From assembly GCA_002099365.1 (NCBI GenBank), contig MSED01000003.1:2790001-2854000 (forward strand): a stretch of 64,000 nucleotides of DNA. The letters run 5' to 3'. Under the pieces are notes generated by a model. It was not told the origin of the DNA. It searched no databases and saw only the letters and a program-made list of their open reading frames with translations. Each line of letters starts with the position of its first letter. The first letter of the stretch is position 1. The stretch comes from Phialophora verrucosa. Its lineage: Eukaryota; Ascomycota; Eurotiomycetes; Chaetothyriales; Herpotrichiellaceae. The position numbers were made by a program, and so were the translations under genes. Below, one piece after another: positions 1 through 10,218 of this stretch.

Positions 1-1103
1 CTCCTCGGGAATGGCACTGATTCTGCCCTCGGGGATGCCTGGGTAGTGACCTCTTGTCGCCAGTACCAGCGCGATACAAATCAATGTCTTGCCGTAACCC
101 ATAGTCTCTGCCAGGATCCCTCCTCGGCACTCGCTGTACAGGTGTGGGTGACGGAGAAGAACACCCTCATGTACATCGAAGTAGAACTCGGCGTTGTTCA
201 GGTCTCGAAACTGGGGCTTGCGTGGATCCCGGGACTTGGATGGGTGCACCTCTTTTTGAAGCATGGCAGCAATCGACCGCTTCTGATACGGGTATAAACG
301 AGTCTTGAGGCCAACGATGCTGTCTTGGAATATATCGTCCATTGCCTGTTGATCGTGCACAACTGTCCCCGCATCATCAAGTGTAGTCTGTGGTGAAGAC
401 AAGGTGTTGAAGGTGTAGAAAAGCGATTCTTCCTGCGAGAAATCTGGTTCCTTGTAAGTTTGCACGGGCGAGTTCGGATCATAGCTGCCATTCCAAGCCT
501 CGACAGAAGTGTCAATGAAGTCCGCAAGCAACCTCAGCAGCTTCCTAAAGTGCTGTATTGACCCACGACTGCTTCGATTGACATCTTCTGGCAAGACATG
601 AATTTTCAATGAAGCGTAGGCGGGATAGTTGACATGTTGAAGGAATGTAGTTGTGATCCATCCCCGTGCCTCGCCCTTCGTTAATTCTGGATGAGGATAG
701 ACCGGCTCCTTTGGCCCGACCATGCGCCAGACACCTCCGACACTGTGATTTGAATGCCGGACAAGACGAATCGTCCCAAGAGCGACATGGTCGACCATCG
801 CATCTGGTGATGGTGTAAAACTTTGGTCCATTATTGAGGACTCAGAGCCATCTGAGCGTTCAGGTGAGTGTGGAGTAGCACTGCGCCCATACGTCTGCAT
901 TATTCAGCGACTGTTTCTTGAGTAGGTCAAGGGATATTTACCTTTGGATCTGGTTGGGGAAAAGATGACCTCCGCGCCGCTTCATCGGTGATAATACTGT
1001 GACTGCCAATTGTTCCAGGTCCCAAGAAAAAGTGACGGGTATCAAAGACATGGTCATCAACATCATCGATACCAAGACCGAGAAGTGAAGGAGAACTCGA
1101 CAT
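1..1103 (-). CDS. SNF2-family DNA-dependent ATPase, N-terminal part (runs off left edge)
   Basis: Seen: two exons on the minus strand. Exon 1 is 1103..942 and begins with ATG (MSSSPSLLG). A 47-nt intron covers 941..895 (GTAAAT...TGCAG). Exon 2 is open from 894 to the window edge. The junction keeps phase 0 (PDPK joined to TYGRSA). Near the edge the protein reads LYPYQKRSIAAML and then GGILAETMGYGKT, a Walker A-type motif in the position and style of SNF2 helicases (usual form GGILADxMGLGKT). Family knowledge: such proteins use ATP to move on DNA and remodel chromatin or act in repair, in the nucleus. Roughly 300 residues precede the ATPase core and show no domain I recognise. The C-terminal helicase domain and any RING finger would lie outside the window, so the subfamily cannot be assigned. 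An in-frame GTG at 1133 lies ten codons upstream, but the ATG at 1103 is the better start. Confidence 0.8.
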
Positions 1104-1846
1104 TGTCACAGAGAGCAAAGAGCCTGGTGCCACTGGAAGATCTATGTGGTCTCGCTGGTTGTGGGATGAATACGGCAGCTTGCAAGTCCAAGGGGAGCCT
1201 CGTTTGAGGATCCGAAAAAATTGAGCATGTCAGACAGAAACTATGGCGCAGAATTAGCTGCAAAATTCGTCGTTTCTAGGTCATGACAACGGCCTGTTGG
1301 AAGGCCGAGATGCCGCGCTGCAGCCTGTTCGTTCAGCTCCGCCTATTTACATGTTCCTCGCACCGACTTCTCTGAGGAAAGGCTGATGTGCTGCTTCTTG
1401 CACCCTGTTCGAGCCGCCCGTGTGAGTCGTCGAGCTAACTTGACATAGTCGCCATTGCCACTAATTAATAAAACCTCCAGCAGTCAGTTGTCACTGTCCT
1501 AGCGAAGAGCTCTGAGACTACCAATCTGCAATGAGACCAGACCATGCTCAACATCATGCAAGGATGCCCAGCCTTGCCTCTACGTGCCAGATGATATAGC
1601 CACTTGTAGATACCGCTCTATTGAGACTTCAGAAAGGTCCCGAGGATCCGGAACAGAATTGCCGAAGCCGAACCCCAGCTCTGGTGGCTCTATTACCGCT
1701 GACAAATCCATTTGTACTTGATGCTTCTCCACCTCATCCTCTCTTCAATTGAACATCATATGCGCAGAGAAAGCATTCGAAAGTGAGGCATCGGCATATA
1801 AAAAGTATACTGAGCCTCCATTTCTCAGTGGACCCTTCGACAACTG
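1104..1846. other. Divergent intergenic region (SNF2-like / DsbA-like)
   Basis: These 743 bp separate two genes transcribed away from each other. No ORF with family resemblance was found. The right-hand end holds a TATA-like element, listed separately. The rest is presumably leader and promoter for both genes. Confidence 0.5.
1797..1804 (+). promoter_or_regulatory. TATA-box-like element upstream of the DsbA-like gene
   Basis: The string TATAAAAA lies 50 bp before the first ATG (1847) and 86 bp before the second (1883) of the FrnE-like gene. The spacing suits a core promoter and leaves open which ATG is used. Function is inferred from sequence alone. Confidence 0.4.
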
Positions 1847-2629
1847 ATGCGCTTTACGCCCACCCGCCACCTCCTCGCCAAAATGACCAACTACAACATC
1901 ACCATCACCAGCGACATCGTATGTCCATGGTGCATGATTGGCCATAACCGCCTGTCCCGCGCCATCGCCGAACATAAAAAGCAGTATCCCGACGACAAGT
2001 TTAATTTGAAATACCTGCCGTTTTATCTCCAACCACCACCTCAGTTGACAAGCAATGGACCCGCACCACCTCCGTTCCCCGCTCCCTCGAGGCCGAGGAG
2101 GGAGATGTATGCCGCCAAGTTTGGACCCGAGCGCGCAAAACAGATCGAAGCCATGATGACGCAGACGTCCAAGGCCGAAGGTTTGAATTTCAAGTTTGGT
2201 GGAATGACGGGCCCCAGCCGTAACGGTCACCGCCTTGTGTATTGGGCCCAGGGCAAAGGTGGCGAGCACTCGCAGAATGAAGTCATGTTGGGACTGTGGA
2301 GGCGCTATTTTGAGCAGGAGGTTGATATTACCACGCTTGAAACGCTCGTCGAGGTTGGGCTGGAGGCGAACTTGGGGACCAAGGAGGAGATTACAGCGTA
2401 CTTGACGTCCGGCAAGGACGGAGAATTGGTGGATAAGATGGCCGAGGAGGCTCATATGAAAGGAATCAGTGGCGTCCCGTTTTACGAGATCAATGATGTT
2501 TGGGAGGTTAGCGGGGCGCAGGATCCATCGGCTTTCAGGAATCTGTTCGCCAGATGGAAGACCTTGGAGGCCAAAGGACAGCTCCCAGCGGGTGCTGGAA
2601 CAAGCACTAATGGAGATTCGTGCTTGTGA
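1847..2629 (+). CDS. DsbA/FrnE-family thioredoxin-fold oxidoreductase
   Basis: Seen: a single-exon ORF of 260 codons. Near the N-terminus is SDIVCPWCMIG, the CPWC active-site pair of the FrnE branch of DsbA-like proteins. The C-terminal part carries KGISGVPFYEI followed by GAQ, the cis-proline loop and substrate-site signature of this family. Family knowledge: FrnE-like proteins are 210-240 residue thioredoxin folds with an inserted helical domain, thought to act as thiol oxidoreductases or isomerases; the real substrate is usually unknown. Two ATGs are possible. The one at 1883 (MTNYNITITSD) gives the usual family start. The one at 1847 adds twelve residues (MRFTPTRHLLAK) that are basic and could be a weak mitochondrial presequence. 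Its 3' end faces MRPL24. Confidence 0.85.
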   Translation: MRFTPTRHLLAKMTNYNITITSDIVCPWCMIGHNRLSRAIAEHKKQYPDDKFNLKYLPFYLQPPPQLTSNGPAPPPFPAPSRPRREMYAAKFGPERAKQIEAMMTQTSKAEGLNFKFGGMTGPSRNGHRLVYWAQGKGGEHSQNEVMLGLWRRYFEQEVDITTLETLVEVGLEANLGTKEEITAYLTSGKDGELVDKMAEEAHMKGISGVPFYEINDVWEVSGAQDPSAFRNLFARWKTLEAKGQLPAGAGTSTNGDSCL

Positions 2630-2986
2630 TTGTGCAGACAGCCAACGGTCGAGGAGGGGGGTGTAGATGGAACCTAACACTGCCATTCTGAGATGCTAAT
2701 GGGAGGGTTCTCCCATGCCTCCAGAGGGGAACCCAATTGCTTCGGCTGACAAGGCTCTAAGAAGCCGACTGTATTTGTTCGCTGGCTCTTTTGAATAGCG
2801 AAATTCTTTCTTTTTTACAGATCCTTGAATGTATAGTACAGTGCTACTCGGCACTTTTCTACCCAGTGTCCTGGCCATTTCGCTGCCACCTATGCGAAAA
2901 GTCAAGCCAACGCAATGTATTTAGACAACTTTTCACAGATCGCTGCAGTGCTTGACGGTTGCATCCCTCATTGGGTGGTGTCTTGC
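2630..2986. other. Convergent 3' intergenic region
   Basis: These 357 bp lie between the stop codons of the DsbA-like gene (plus strand) and MRPL24 (minus strand). No coding signal was seen. It should hold both 3' UTRs and polyadenylation sites. Confidence 0.5.
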
Positions 2987-4327
2987 TCATCGCTTCGACG
3001 GCTGGGGCACGTCATCTGACTTCCGACTCGTCCCAGCTCTTCGAGCCCCTAGCTCCTCGTTCTTTTTCATCTCCTCTCGAGCCGCATCGAGGTGCTGCTC
3101 GGCATTACGCTCGACAGCTTGTTGATCGATTTTCGCGATATGATCCTCGGCAGTCGTTGCCAGCAATACCTCCGCTTTGTCGTCCCTCTCCTTGTCGGCT
3201 CTCGCAGTCGATACCTCATCTTCAATCTTCGGGACCTGGTTTCTGATCATCTGCTTGACAGCTTCAAGCCGCATTTCCATGCTTTGCGAGTCGTCTTCTC
3301 CACAATTCACCCCGAGATCTTGAGCCTCCAGGCTCATCGTGAGCCCTTCGATTTGGTCTTCCGCACGTCGGGACAGAGTGTCCGATACGCCAGGCTGCTC
3401 TGTAGAGCTTCCAGTCGTCGAGCGACGCTCCTCCGCTGCCAACTGAGCCCGTGTCGCCGGAGTTATATTCTGATGGAAGGTTCTGATACGCCTGTACTTC
3501 CCCTCCGCGATATCTGGTTTCTCTAATTGCTCTGGAAGATTCAAACTGTAAGGGCTGCCTCGGTTGAGGGATTCTAGCCTGGGGATCTCATATGGCTCCT
3601 TTTCTCCGCTGTCGACCCAATATCTCTGGACGTGCTTCTCGAAGCGTTCGGCAGCCTGGCGTAGATCCTGCCATGCAGCCTCTTGTTGTTCAATCATCTT
3701 TGCCCTGACTGCTTCGTCGTTCCAAGCATCTTCGAAGGTGCCTTCCAGGGAGTAGTGTTTCGGCAAGTTGTATTTCTGCAGTTGCAACTCATGCTTGATC
3801 CGGTATTTGGGGGACGTCATGACGAGCCAGCGGAGTTTCCAGCCAAGTAACCCCAGCTCTTTTATCCGAGCAGGCTTTATGCCTGTGACATACGCGTCGA
3901 TGCCACCGCATTTCTTGATAGTCCTCATGACACGGGCAGTGATGGGCAGCTTGAGCTCTCTGCCCAACGCTTCACTTCTGACAGTCTCGACTCGCACGTT
4001 GGGAAACCAATGCCGTAGAGTCTTGCCCTTGTTCCTACCCTTGGAGATCTTACTCCCAGACTGCACTGTAGCACCTCCATATAGACCGAAGTTCGCTTCG
4101 GGGAAATGCATGTTCTCCCCATAAGGGTACGGCGGCATCAGGGGATCTGTGTGTCGCCATTTGTTGTCCGCCAGAAGGGTATGTTGTCTATCTTCAAGCT
4201 TGAAAGTGAACCTGGGCTTGAAGTAAGGATTCGAATGTTTGACCTTGTGCCTGTATGCCAAATATTGTATCGTGCTCGGACTGCGGAGTACCTCTGGGAG
4301 CTTCGTGATTTGGGTTGGCGCCGCCAT
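2987..4327 (-). CDS. MRPL24: Mitochondrial large-subunit ribosomal protein bL28m (MRPL24)
   Basis: Seen: uninterrupted ORF of 446 residues from the ATG at 4327. The middle part has the bL28 hallmarks: ANFGLYGGATVQSG, then the basic stretch KGRNKGKTLRHWFPNV, then an ITARVMRTIKKCGG-type segment. Family knowledge: bL28m is a component of the mitochondrial 54S subunit; yeast MRPL24 is its counterpart. Bacterial L28 is about 80 residues and yeast Mrpl24 about 260. The extra length here is a charged, predicted helical C-terminal tail (about residues 200-446) rich in E, A, K and R, typical of filamentous fungi. The N-terminus (MAAPTQITKLPEVLRSPS) is compatible with mitochondrial import. It is divergent to RVB1, 318 bp apart. 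Confidence 0.92.
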   Translation of the reverse strand: MAAPTQITKLPEVLRSPSTIQYLAYRHKVKHSNPYFKPRFTFKLEDRQHTLLADNKWRHTDPLMPPYPYGENMHFPEANFGLYGGATVQSGSKISKGRNKGKTLRHWFPNVRVETVRSEALGRELKLPITARVMRTIKKCGGIDAYVTGIKPARIKELGLLGWKLRWLVMTSPKYRIKHELQLQKYNLPKHYSLEGTFEDAWNDEAVRAKMIEQQEAAWQDLRQAAERFEKHVQRYWVDSGEKEPYEIPRLESLNRGSPYSLNLPEQLEKPDIAEGKYRRIRTFHQNITPATRAQLAAEERRSTTGSSTEQPGVSDTLSRRAEDQIEGLTMSLEAQDLGVNCGEDDSQSMEMRLEAVKQMIRNQVPKIEDEVSTARADKERDDKAEVLLATTAEDHIAKIDQQAVERNAEQHLDAAREEMKKNEELGARRAGTSRKSDDVPQPSKR

Positions 4328-4645
4328 CTCCCAGCAAGCTCCAGCCCGAGCTGGCTGAAGGTTAGGAGAGGGATTGAGGGATTGAGACTAACGGGAAGCA
4401 CGCTGCGGGTGCGAGAGCGGTGATTCTGTACAGTGGGAGTGGAAGGGTTGTCACACTCAATTGAAATTCATCTACGCATTTTTAGCGCGATTTTGGTTGC
4501 GCTCCAACTCCATTTTCTCAAGGTCGCGACAATTCCGATTCAGAACCACGACGATCCTTCAACTCACTTTTCTTCCTTGGCTTCTCTTGTCTCCCTGGAG
4601 CAGTATATTTGACCCTTCCCACCTCTGCACAACTCGACCGACGCG
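4328..4645. promoter_or_regulatory. Bidirectional promoter MRPL24/RVB1
   Basis: The start codons of MRPL24 (minus strand) and RVB1 (plus strand) are 318 bp apart, so both promoters must share this stretch. It is pyrimidine-rich near the RVB1 start. No canonical TATA box was seen. The shared promoter is inferred from the geometry. Confidence 0.6.
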
Positions 4646-6122
4646 ATGGTCAACATCAGCGAAGTTAAGGGCAATGCGCGCGAAAACAGAACCGCGGCGC
4701 ATACTCACATCAAGGGTCTGGGTTTGAGACCAGACGGCACTGCAGAACCGTCAGGCCATGGATTCATCGGCCAAGTCGCCGCTCGCGAGGCCTGCGGAGT
4801 GGTCGTGGACCTGATCAAAGCAAAGAAGATGTCTGGAAGGGCAGTGCTGTTGGCCGGCGGACCTGGCACAGGCAAGACAGCTCTGGCGCTGGCAGTATCA
4901 CAGGAGCTGGGGACGAAAGTACCTTTCTGTCCTATCGTGGGCAGCGAAGTCTACTCTACAGAAGTCAAGAAAACAGAGGCATTGATGGAGAATTTCCGAA
5001 GAGCCATTGGTATACGGACCGCTTTTGGCTACGCAAACGAGCTCAGGCTAACTTCAACCAGGTCTGCGTGTGCGCGAGACGAAAGAAGTCTACGAAGGCG
5101 AAGTGACCGAACTACTCCCTGAAGAGGCAGAGAATCCGTTGGGTGGCTTTGGCCGCACCATTTCCCACCTGGTCATCACCCTCAAATCCGCCAAAGGCAC
5201 CAAGAAACTACGTCTAGACCCGAGCATATACGAAGCCATCCAGCGAGAACGAGTCACAGTAGGCGACGTCATCTATATCGAAGCCAACACCGGCGCATGC
5301 AAGCGAGTCGGCCGATCAGACGCATATGCAACCGAATTCGATCTTGAGGCCGAAGAATATGTGCCCGTACCTAAGGGCGAAGTACACAAGAAGAAAGAGG
5401 TGGTGCAAGACGTGACTCTGCATGATTTGGACATAGCCAACGCGCGACCTCAGGGCGGCCAGGATGTTATGAGCATGATGGGCCAACTCATGAAGCCGAA
5501 GAAGACTGAGATCACGGACAAGCTCCGCGCGGAGATCAATAAGGTGGTCGGTCGGTACATTGATCAGGGCGTGGCCGAATTGGTTCCCGGTGTGCTGTTC
5601 ATCGACGAGGTATGTACTGCGAGGCGATGGAGAGGAAGGTGATACTGACACGCTAGCCAGGTGCACATGCTCGACATCGACTGTTTCACCTACCTCAACC
5701 GCGCTCTCGAATCTCCAATCGCTCCCATTGTCATCCTTGCCTCGAATCGGGGCAACACCGTCATCCGCGGCACGCAGGACATAACAGGCGCCCACGGTGT
5801 CCCTCCCGACTTGCTTGCGCGCCTCTTGATCATCCCAACTCATCCGTACAATGCCCAGGAAGTCCAGACCATCATCCGATTACGTTCAAAGACGGAGGGT
5901 CTTTCCATATCGGAGCCCGCACTGGAGAGAGTTGCACGGCATGGCACGAATGTCAGTCTACGGTATGCTCTGCAGCTGTTGACACCGAGCAGTATCCTGG
6001 CAAAAGTCAATGGGCGATCAGAGATCTCCCCGGAGGATGTGGCAGAGTGCGAAGACCTATTCATCGACGCGAGGAGGAGCGCGAAGGTCGTGGAGCAGGC
6101 AGGTGGATTGTTTATCAGCTGA
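4646..6122 (+). CDS. RVB1: RuvB-like AAA+ helicase 1 (pontin)
   Basis: Seen: three exons, 4646..5009, 5062..5609 and 5661..6122, giving 457 residues. The introns are 52 and 51 nt with GT-AG ends. Walker A is GGPGTGKT at residues 71-78. Walker B is FIDEVHML around 301-308, and intron 2 falls between the E and the V of that motif. Sensor 1 is LASNRG. The inserted OB-fold domain II lies between them (EGEVTELLPEE onward). Length matches the family (455-460 residues). Family knowledge: Rvb1 forms hetero-hexameric rings with Rvb2 and serves the INO80 and SWR1 remodelers and the R2TP chaperone; it is normally essential. The start is fixed by the typical N-terminus MVNISEVKGN. Confidence 0.97.
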
Positions 6123-8098
6123 AGAAAGACGGGGAAGATTTCATTGGGCGACACCTACGAAGCTCGACCGGCAGCCATCTTAAGCAGCGGTTTGAGCCCA
6201 GCTGGCATTTGGCCATTCTGATTCGAGCTATTTGTCCAGCACCATGGCCGCACACAAGCCAGCGGGCATTGAAAGTCGTTGCTTCACCTGACATGGCAAC
6301 AACCTGCCTTTTCCGAAGCCGCAGGCCGCTAAACTGCCAAGGGCAGCACAAGGAGACGAAGCACAGGACAGAGAAGCGAACGACGAGTATGTAAAACAGT
6401 CACGACCAGCCGAGGGCGCGGAGGATTTCGATTGTATTTGAGCGGGCATTGTCAAGCCCCAGACTACGCACGCTTTGTAGCAAGACGAGGAAAAGCTCTT
6501 TTCTTGAGGTCCCTTCCAATCATCCTCTTCTTGCTCTGACTTCAGTCCTTTTCACGAATTTGACTCAACTGCAGGCAAGTGGGCATGACTTTTCGACCGC
6601 GTGTAGGGCAGGAGATCACCTATAGAAAGACTGGTCAGCCGGTTGAACCACCAAATACAAGTAAGGTCATATGTTGGGCCGAGAGTTCCAATCAGACATC
6701 CAAGGAAGAATTAACGCTCAACGACACCTGGGCTTAGAGTAGGTTCGCATGCCAGGGCTAGCGTGGAAACTGCGAATGTGGAAGAAGTTTTCATCATAGG
6801 AAAGCAGTGCTAGGGAAGATCGGGGTATGAGAAGGAATGATGAGGACGTACCGTAGAGTGAACTGTGCGCAGAGGGCAGACCTTGTATCAATGCTCATTC
6901 ACGCGTCAAAATCTGCAGACTCGGTCAGCAGGTAGCTCGCACTCATACTGTCTTCGGTTGGGAATGGTAAATAGCAATATCAGACATGATATACTGGCTA
7001 GTAACAGACTGTCCAGCGATGACAGTCCGAATGTTTCTTCAAGGACGACTCAGGATAGAAAGAAGGATTGGAGTTTTGTCATCTTCAAGGGGAAAATTAA
7101 GTGTGGAAGACTGGGGACGATGCTTACCACGTCTACAGTGCGCTGTCACCACCCTTCCCGAAGAATAGCATAATGCATCATTTCATGAAGTCTCGGAGGA
7201 AGATGGGAAGAAAACAGGTGCTGGGAGGAAAATATAATTCTGAAGCAGCGGGACGCTAGTGCTAGAACTGGAATAGGCGGCATGCTTGGCGGGCCAAGTG
7301 GCACTGGGCCGCCAGCGATGCATCGGTGGGTGCCTCCTCCCCCCAGCATCTTCCGTCTGTCTCTCCTGCACACCTGCAGATCCTGAATCTGCTGCACCTG
7401 CGACTTCACCAAGTATTCACCTCCGCCCTGCCTCACTCTCGGCCTTGAGTCCGGTACTTGCGACGCAGCTTCAACTGGCGCATCTGCTGTCCTGCCGCTC
7501 TTTTACTCTTCATCGGCACACACTACTTTGCTTCGAGCGCCGTCTCTTAATTCCCGCACTCTTCGCGGCGTGACTCTGTACCAGGGTCAGCAGATCACGA
7601 GTACCAGCAGCAGCCCGATAACACCGCAGCGACGCCCGCAGTCGACGGGGATCACTGATTCCAGCCAGCTCTTCGGTTCCACTCTTCTTCTTCCGCTTCC
7701 ATGATGCTGGATAGAATATGAAACGTCTACGCGCAACGATTCCTGCCGTTGCCGTCGGATGATCCCGTTATCCTCGTTGTCGCGACACTTGGAGCAAGCC
7801 CCGTAAGCGACTCGAAGCCGGCGAAACCATCACCCTATACCACTTCTCCCCACAACATCTGCGCTGCATCCCTTCCTAAAGGGCGAAAGAATACCGCTCC
7901 GATTATACTCGACTGTCAAGCTGTTCAAATGTGACATCTCTTTTCTCCAGTTCCGAACAATACAGCGTCTTTCCGGCGACTAAAGTGGGGCCAGAAGAAT
8001 CGGAGCCGGGAAGAACAAGAGAAGGACAAGGATAGCATCAGCCATTGTGATCACACTTGAATTGCGCTTCCCCATACCATCAATCAGCGCCACCGAAG
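6123..8098 (+). other. Long intergenic region and probable 5' leader of ptaB
   Basis: Almost 2 kb lies between the RVB1 stop and the ptaB start. Short ORFs exist on both strands, but none begins with ATG and also shows recognisable homology. From about 7330 the plus strand becomes pyrimidine-rich (TCTTCTTCTTCC-type tracts near 7680), as in fungal leaders. Short upstream reading frames are present, including an ATG ATG pair at 7701 ending at 7721. The left part is probably the RVB1 3' UTR and the ptaB promoter. Confidence 0.5.
7701..7721 (+). promoter_or_regulatory. Candidate upstream ORF in the ptaB leader
   Basis: An ATG-initiated seven-codon frame including its stop (MMLDRI, then TGA) lies about 380 bp before the ptaB start, after a pyrimidine-rich tract. 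If the transcript starts upstream of it, it could lower translation of the main ORF. Transcription start is not known, so this is inference. Confidence 0.3.
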
Positions 8099-10218
8099 AT
8101 GATGGCCCAACCGTTTCCCCATCATGGGGGCATTGCTCCTGGTCATCCTGGAATGCCTACAGGTCATCCCATGGGCATGCAGCATCCCGGCGCCGGTCAC
8201 ATGGGAGGTCAACCTGGGCCTGGTATGATGCAGGGCATGCATCCAGGAGTGTCCGCGCCTCAGGTCACTCAAGGTCCGATGGTGACCGGTATGCCTCCTG
8301 GTGCTGGAACTCCCGCACCTGGTCCTATGCATAATGGCATGGCCATGGCGCATCTCGGCCCGCAACAAGCCATGTTTCAGCAGAACCATCCGCAGATGAA
8401 CTATGGCCAGGGCATGATCACGCCGCAACAACAACAATTCATGGCCCGACAGCGCATGATGCAACAGATGGCTCAAGGGCAAGGCATGCCTATGGGTATG
8501 CCCAATGCACAGGGCTTTAATCAGGCCCAGTTGCAACAGATGAAGATGGGTATGGCCGGCATGCATCCGCAGATGCCAATGAATCCCAATCATCCCCAGA
8601 TGCAGAGCCTACAACACCAACAGCACCAACAGCAAGCGCTCAGAGCGCAGCAAGCTCAAGCCCACGCGCAGCAACATGCGATACAGATGGCGGCCGCAGC
8701 TCAGAATCAGCGGGCGGCTGCGCAGCAAATGCAAATGACACGCTCACAAGAGCAAACCAGCCAACCTCCACAACCACAACCCACACCCGCTCCTCAAACG
8801 CAGCCTCCCCAGCAACCTCCGCCTACAACACAACCTCAGCAACAGCCTGCACAACCGAAACCTCAGCCCCCTCAAGTCCAAGCCGCACCTAATTCACAGC
8901 AAAATCAGCCGCCCAACCCACCTGTGAAAACGACAGAACCGGAAGAAGAGCCCCAGATCAAGCAGCAACCCGACACCCCTGCTAACATGATGATGTCCGA
9001 CCTAGGAAAACAAGACGCAATCGGAGGCCAATGTATCCTGCGACTGATCAGCTATCAGGACATTCTGGCGAATCCAGAACGACCACACGACCTTGAATAC
9101 TGGGAGCATCTCATTACTCACTTCTTTTCACCTTTCGGATCGCTGAGGCAGCAGTTCTTTAGTAACAAGTCCGGCGGTGACAAATCATTCCAGCTACAAT
9201 TTCCCTCGCTGGCTCGATATTACCACTCGTACTTTGCCGCGGGGGTCAGACAGATTCTTCTGCAATCTTTTGAACACACCCAGACGAAGACAGGGAATGG
9301 CGGTGTTCACATCACCAGCAGCAATGCGAGTCTCACGTATGTCTTTGACAACGACCTCCGCGTGACGACATCCGGGCAGCTACGTGTTCTATTCAACGAT
9401 ATGCAGACGATCGAGCATTTAAACATCAGTTGCTCGGGGTGGCAGGAATACATTCCTCGGAATGCGCTCTTGCAGACTTCATCACCAGAGATGAAGCAGA
9501 GTCCGAAGATCACAAACAAGAACGTCAAACGGACACAGGGCAAGGCCAACGGGCCGATCATGGGACCCGTGATCCCTAGTTCGGGGGTTGGTGAATGGGG
9601 TGTACCGCAACACATCTCTCAATTCTTAGAGGTACGTGGGTTATGGAATGACTGAACGATCGACTAACCAGTGCCCAGATTGCCGAGGTCATGACGGCCA
9701 TGGGTCCCCTCATGGAGTACTATCACCAACATCCAGGCATCACGCCCAAGGACTCGTTACTCCGCGTCACACAAGAGAATGCGCAAAATATGGCACAAGC
9801 CAATAACACGCGACTGAACCAGATGGCAAGAGCAGCCAACGGGCAAATTGCGTTCCCCAATCAGATGAATCCGAACATGAATGGTCCAAACATGATGAAC
9901 TCGCCGGCGATGGGACATTTGAACGTCCCTCAAGCCCAAGGCTCGCCTATGATGGGCGGCCCTGTGCATACGCCAAGTCCTGCACAAAACCCTGGTGTTG
10001 GGGGTGTCGCGATGATGCACCAGATGAGTGCTCAAGGGTCCAATCTGAGCGGCAGTCAAGGCCCCAGTACAAACACTAGCCCCAACGTTTCCAACAAGAG
10101 GCGCCGTGCGAGTGTTGTCAAGCTTGAAGACGAAAATGCCCAGGGTGAACCAAACGGAGCGAATAAAGTCAAAGCCAGTCCCAAAGTTGGGGGCAAGAGG
10201 CAGAAGGCATCCGCATAG
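8099..10218 (+). CDS. ptaB: SEUSS/LDB1-type (LIM-domain-binding) transcriptional co-regulator, PtaB-like
   Basis: Seen: two exons, 8099..9631 and 9679..10218, with a 47-nt intron (GTACGT...GCCCAG); 690 residues. The first 300 residues are rich in Met, Gln, Pro, Gly and His. About residues 300-530 form the conserved LIM-binding core: GKQDAIGGQCILRL, YWEHLITHFFSPFGSLRQ, and QTIEHLNISCSGWQEYIPR. The C-terminus is Asn/Met/Gln-rich and ends with a basic KRRRASVVKLE element that could be a nuclear localisation signal. Family knowledge: fungal relatives (PtaB in Aspergillus, Mfg1 in Candida) work with the Flo8/Som1 factor under PKA signalling to control adhesion, conidiation and filamentation. The ATG at 8099 is chosen because in-frame codons farther upstream begin with TTG. 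The symbol is by family resemblance. Confidence 0.85.
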
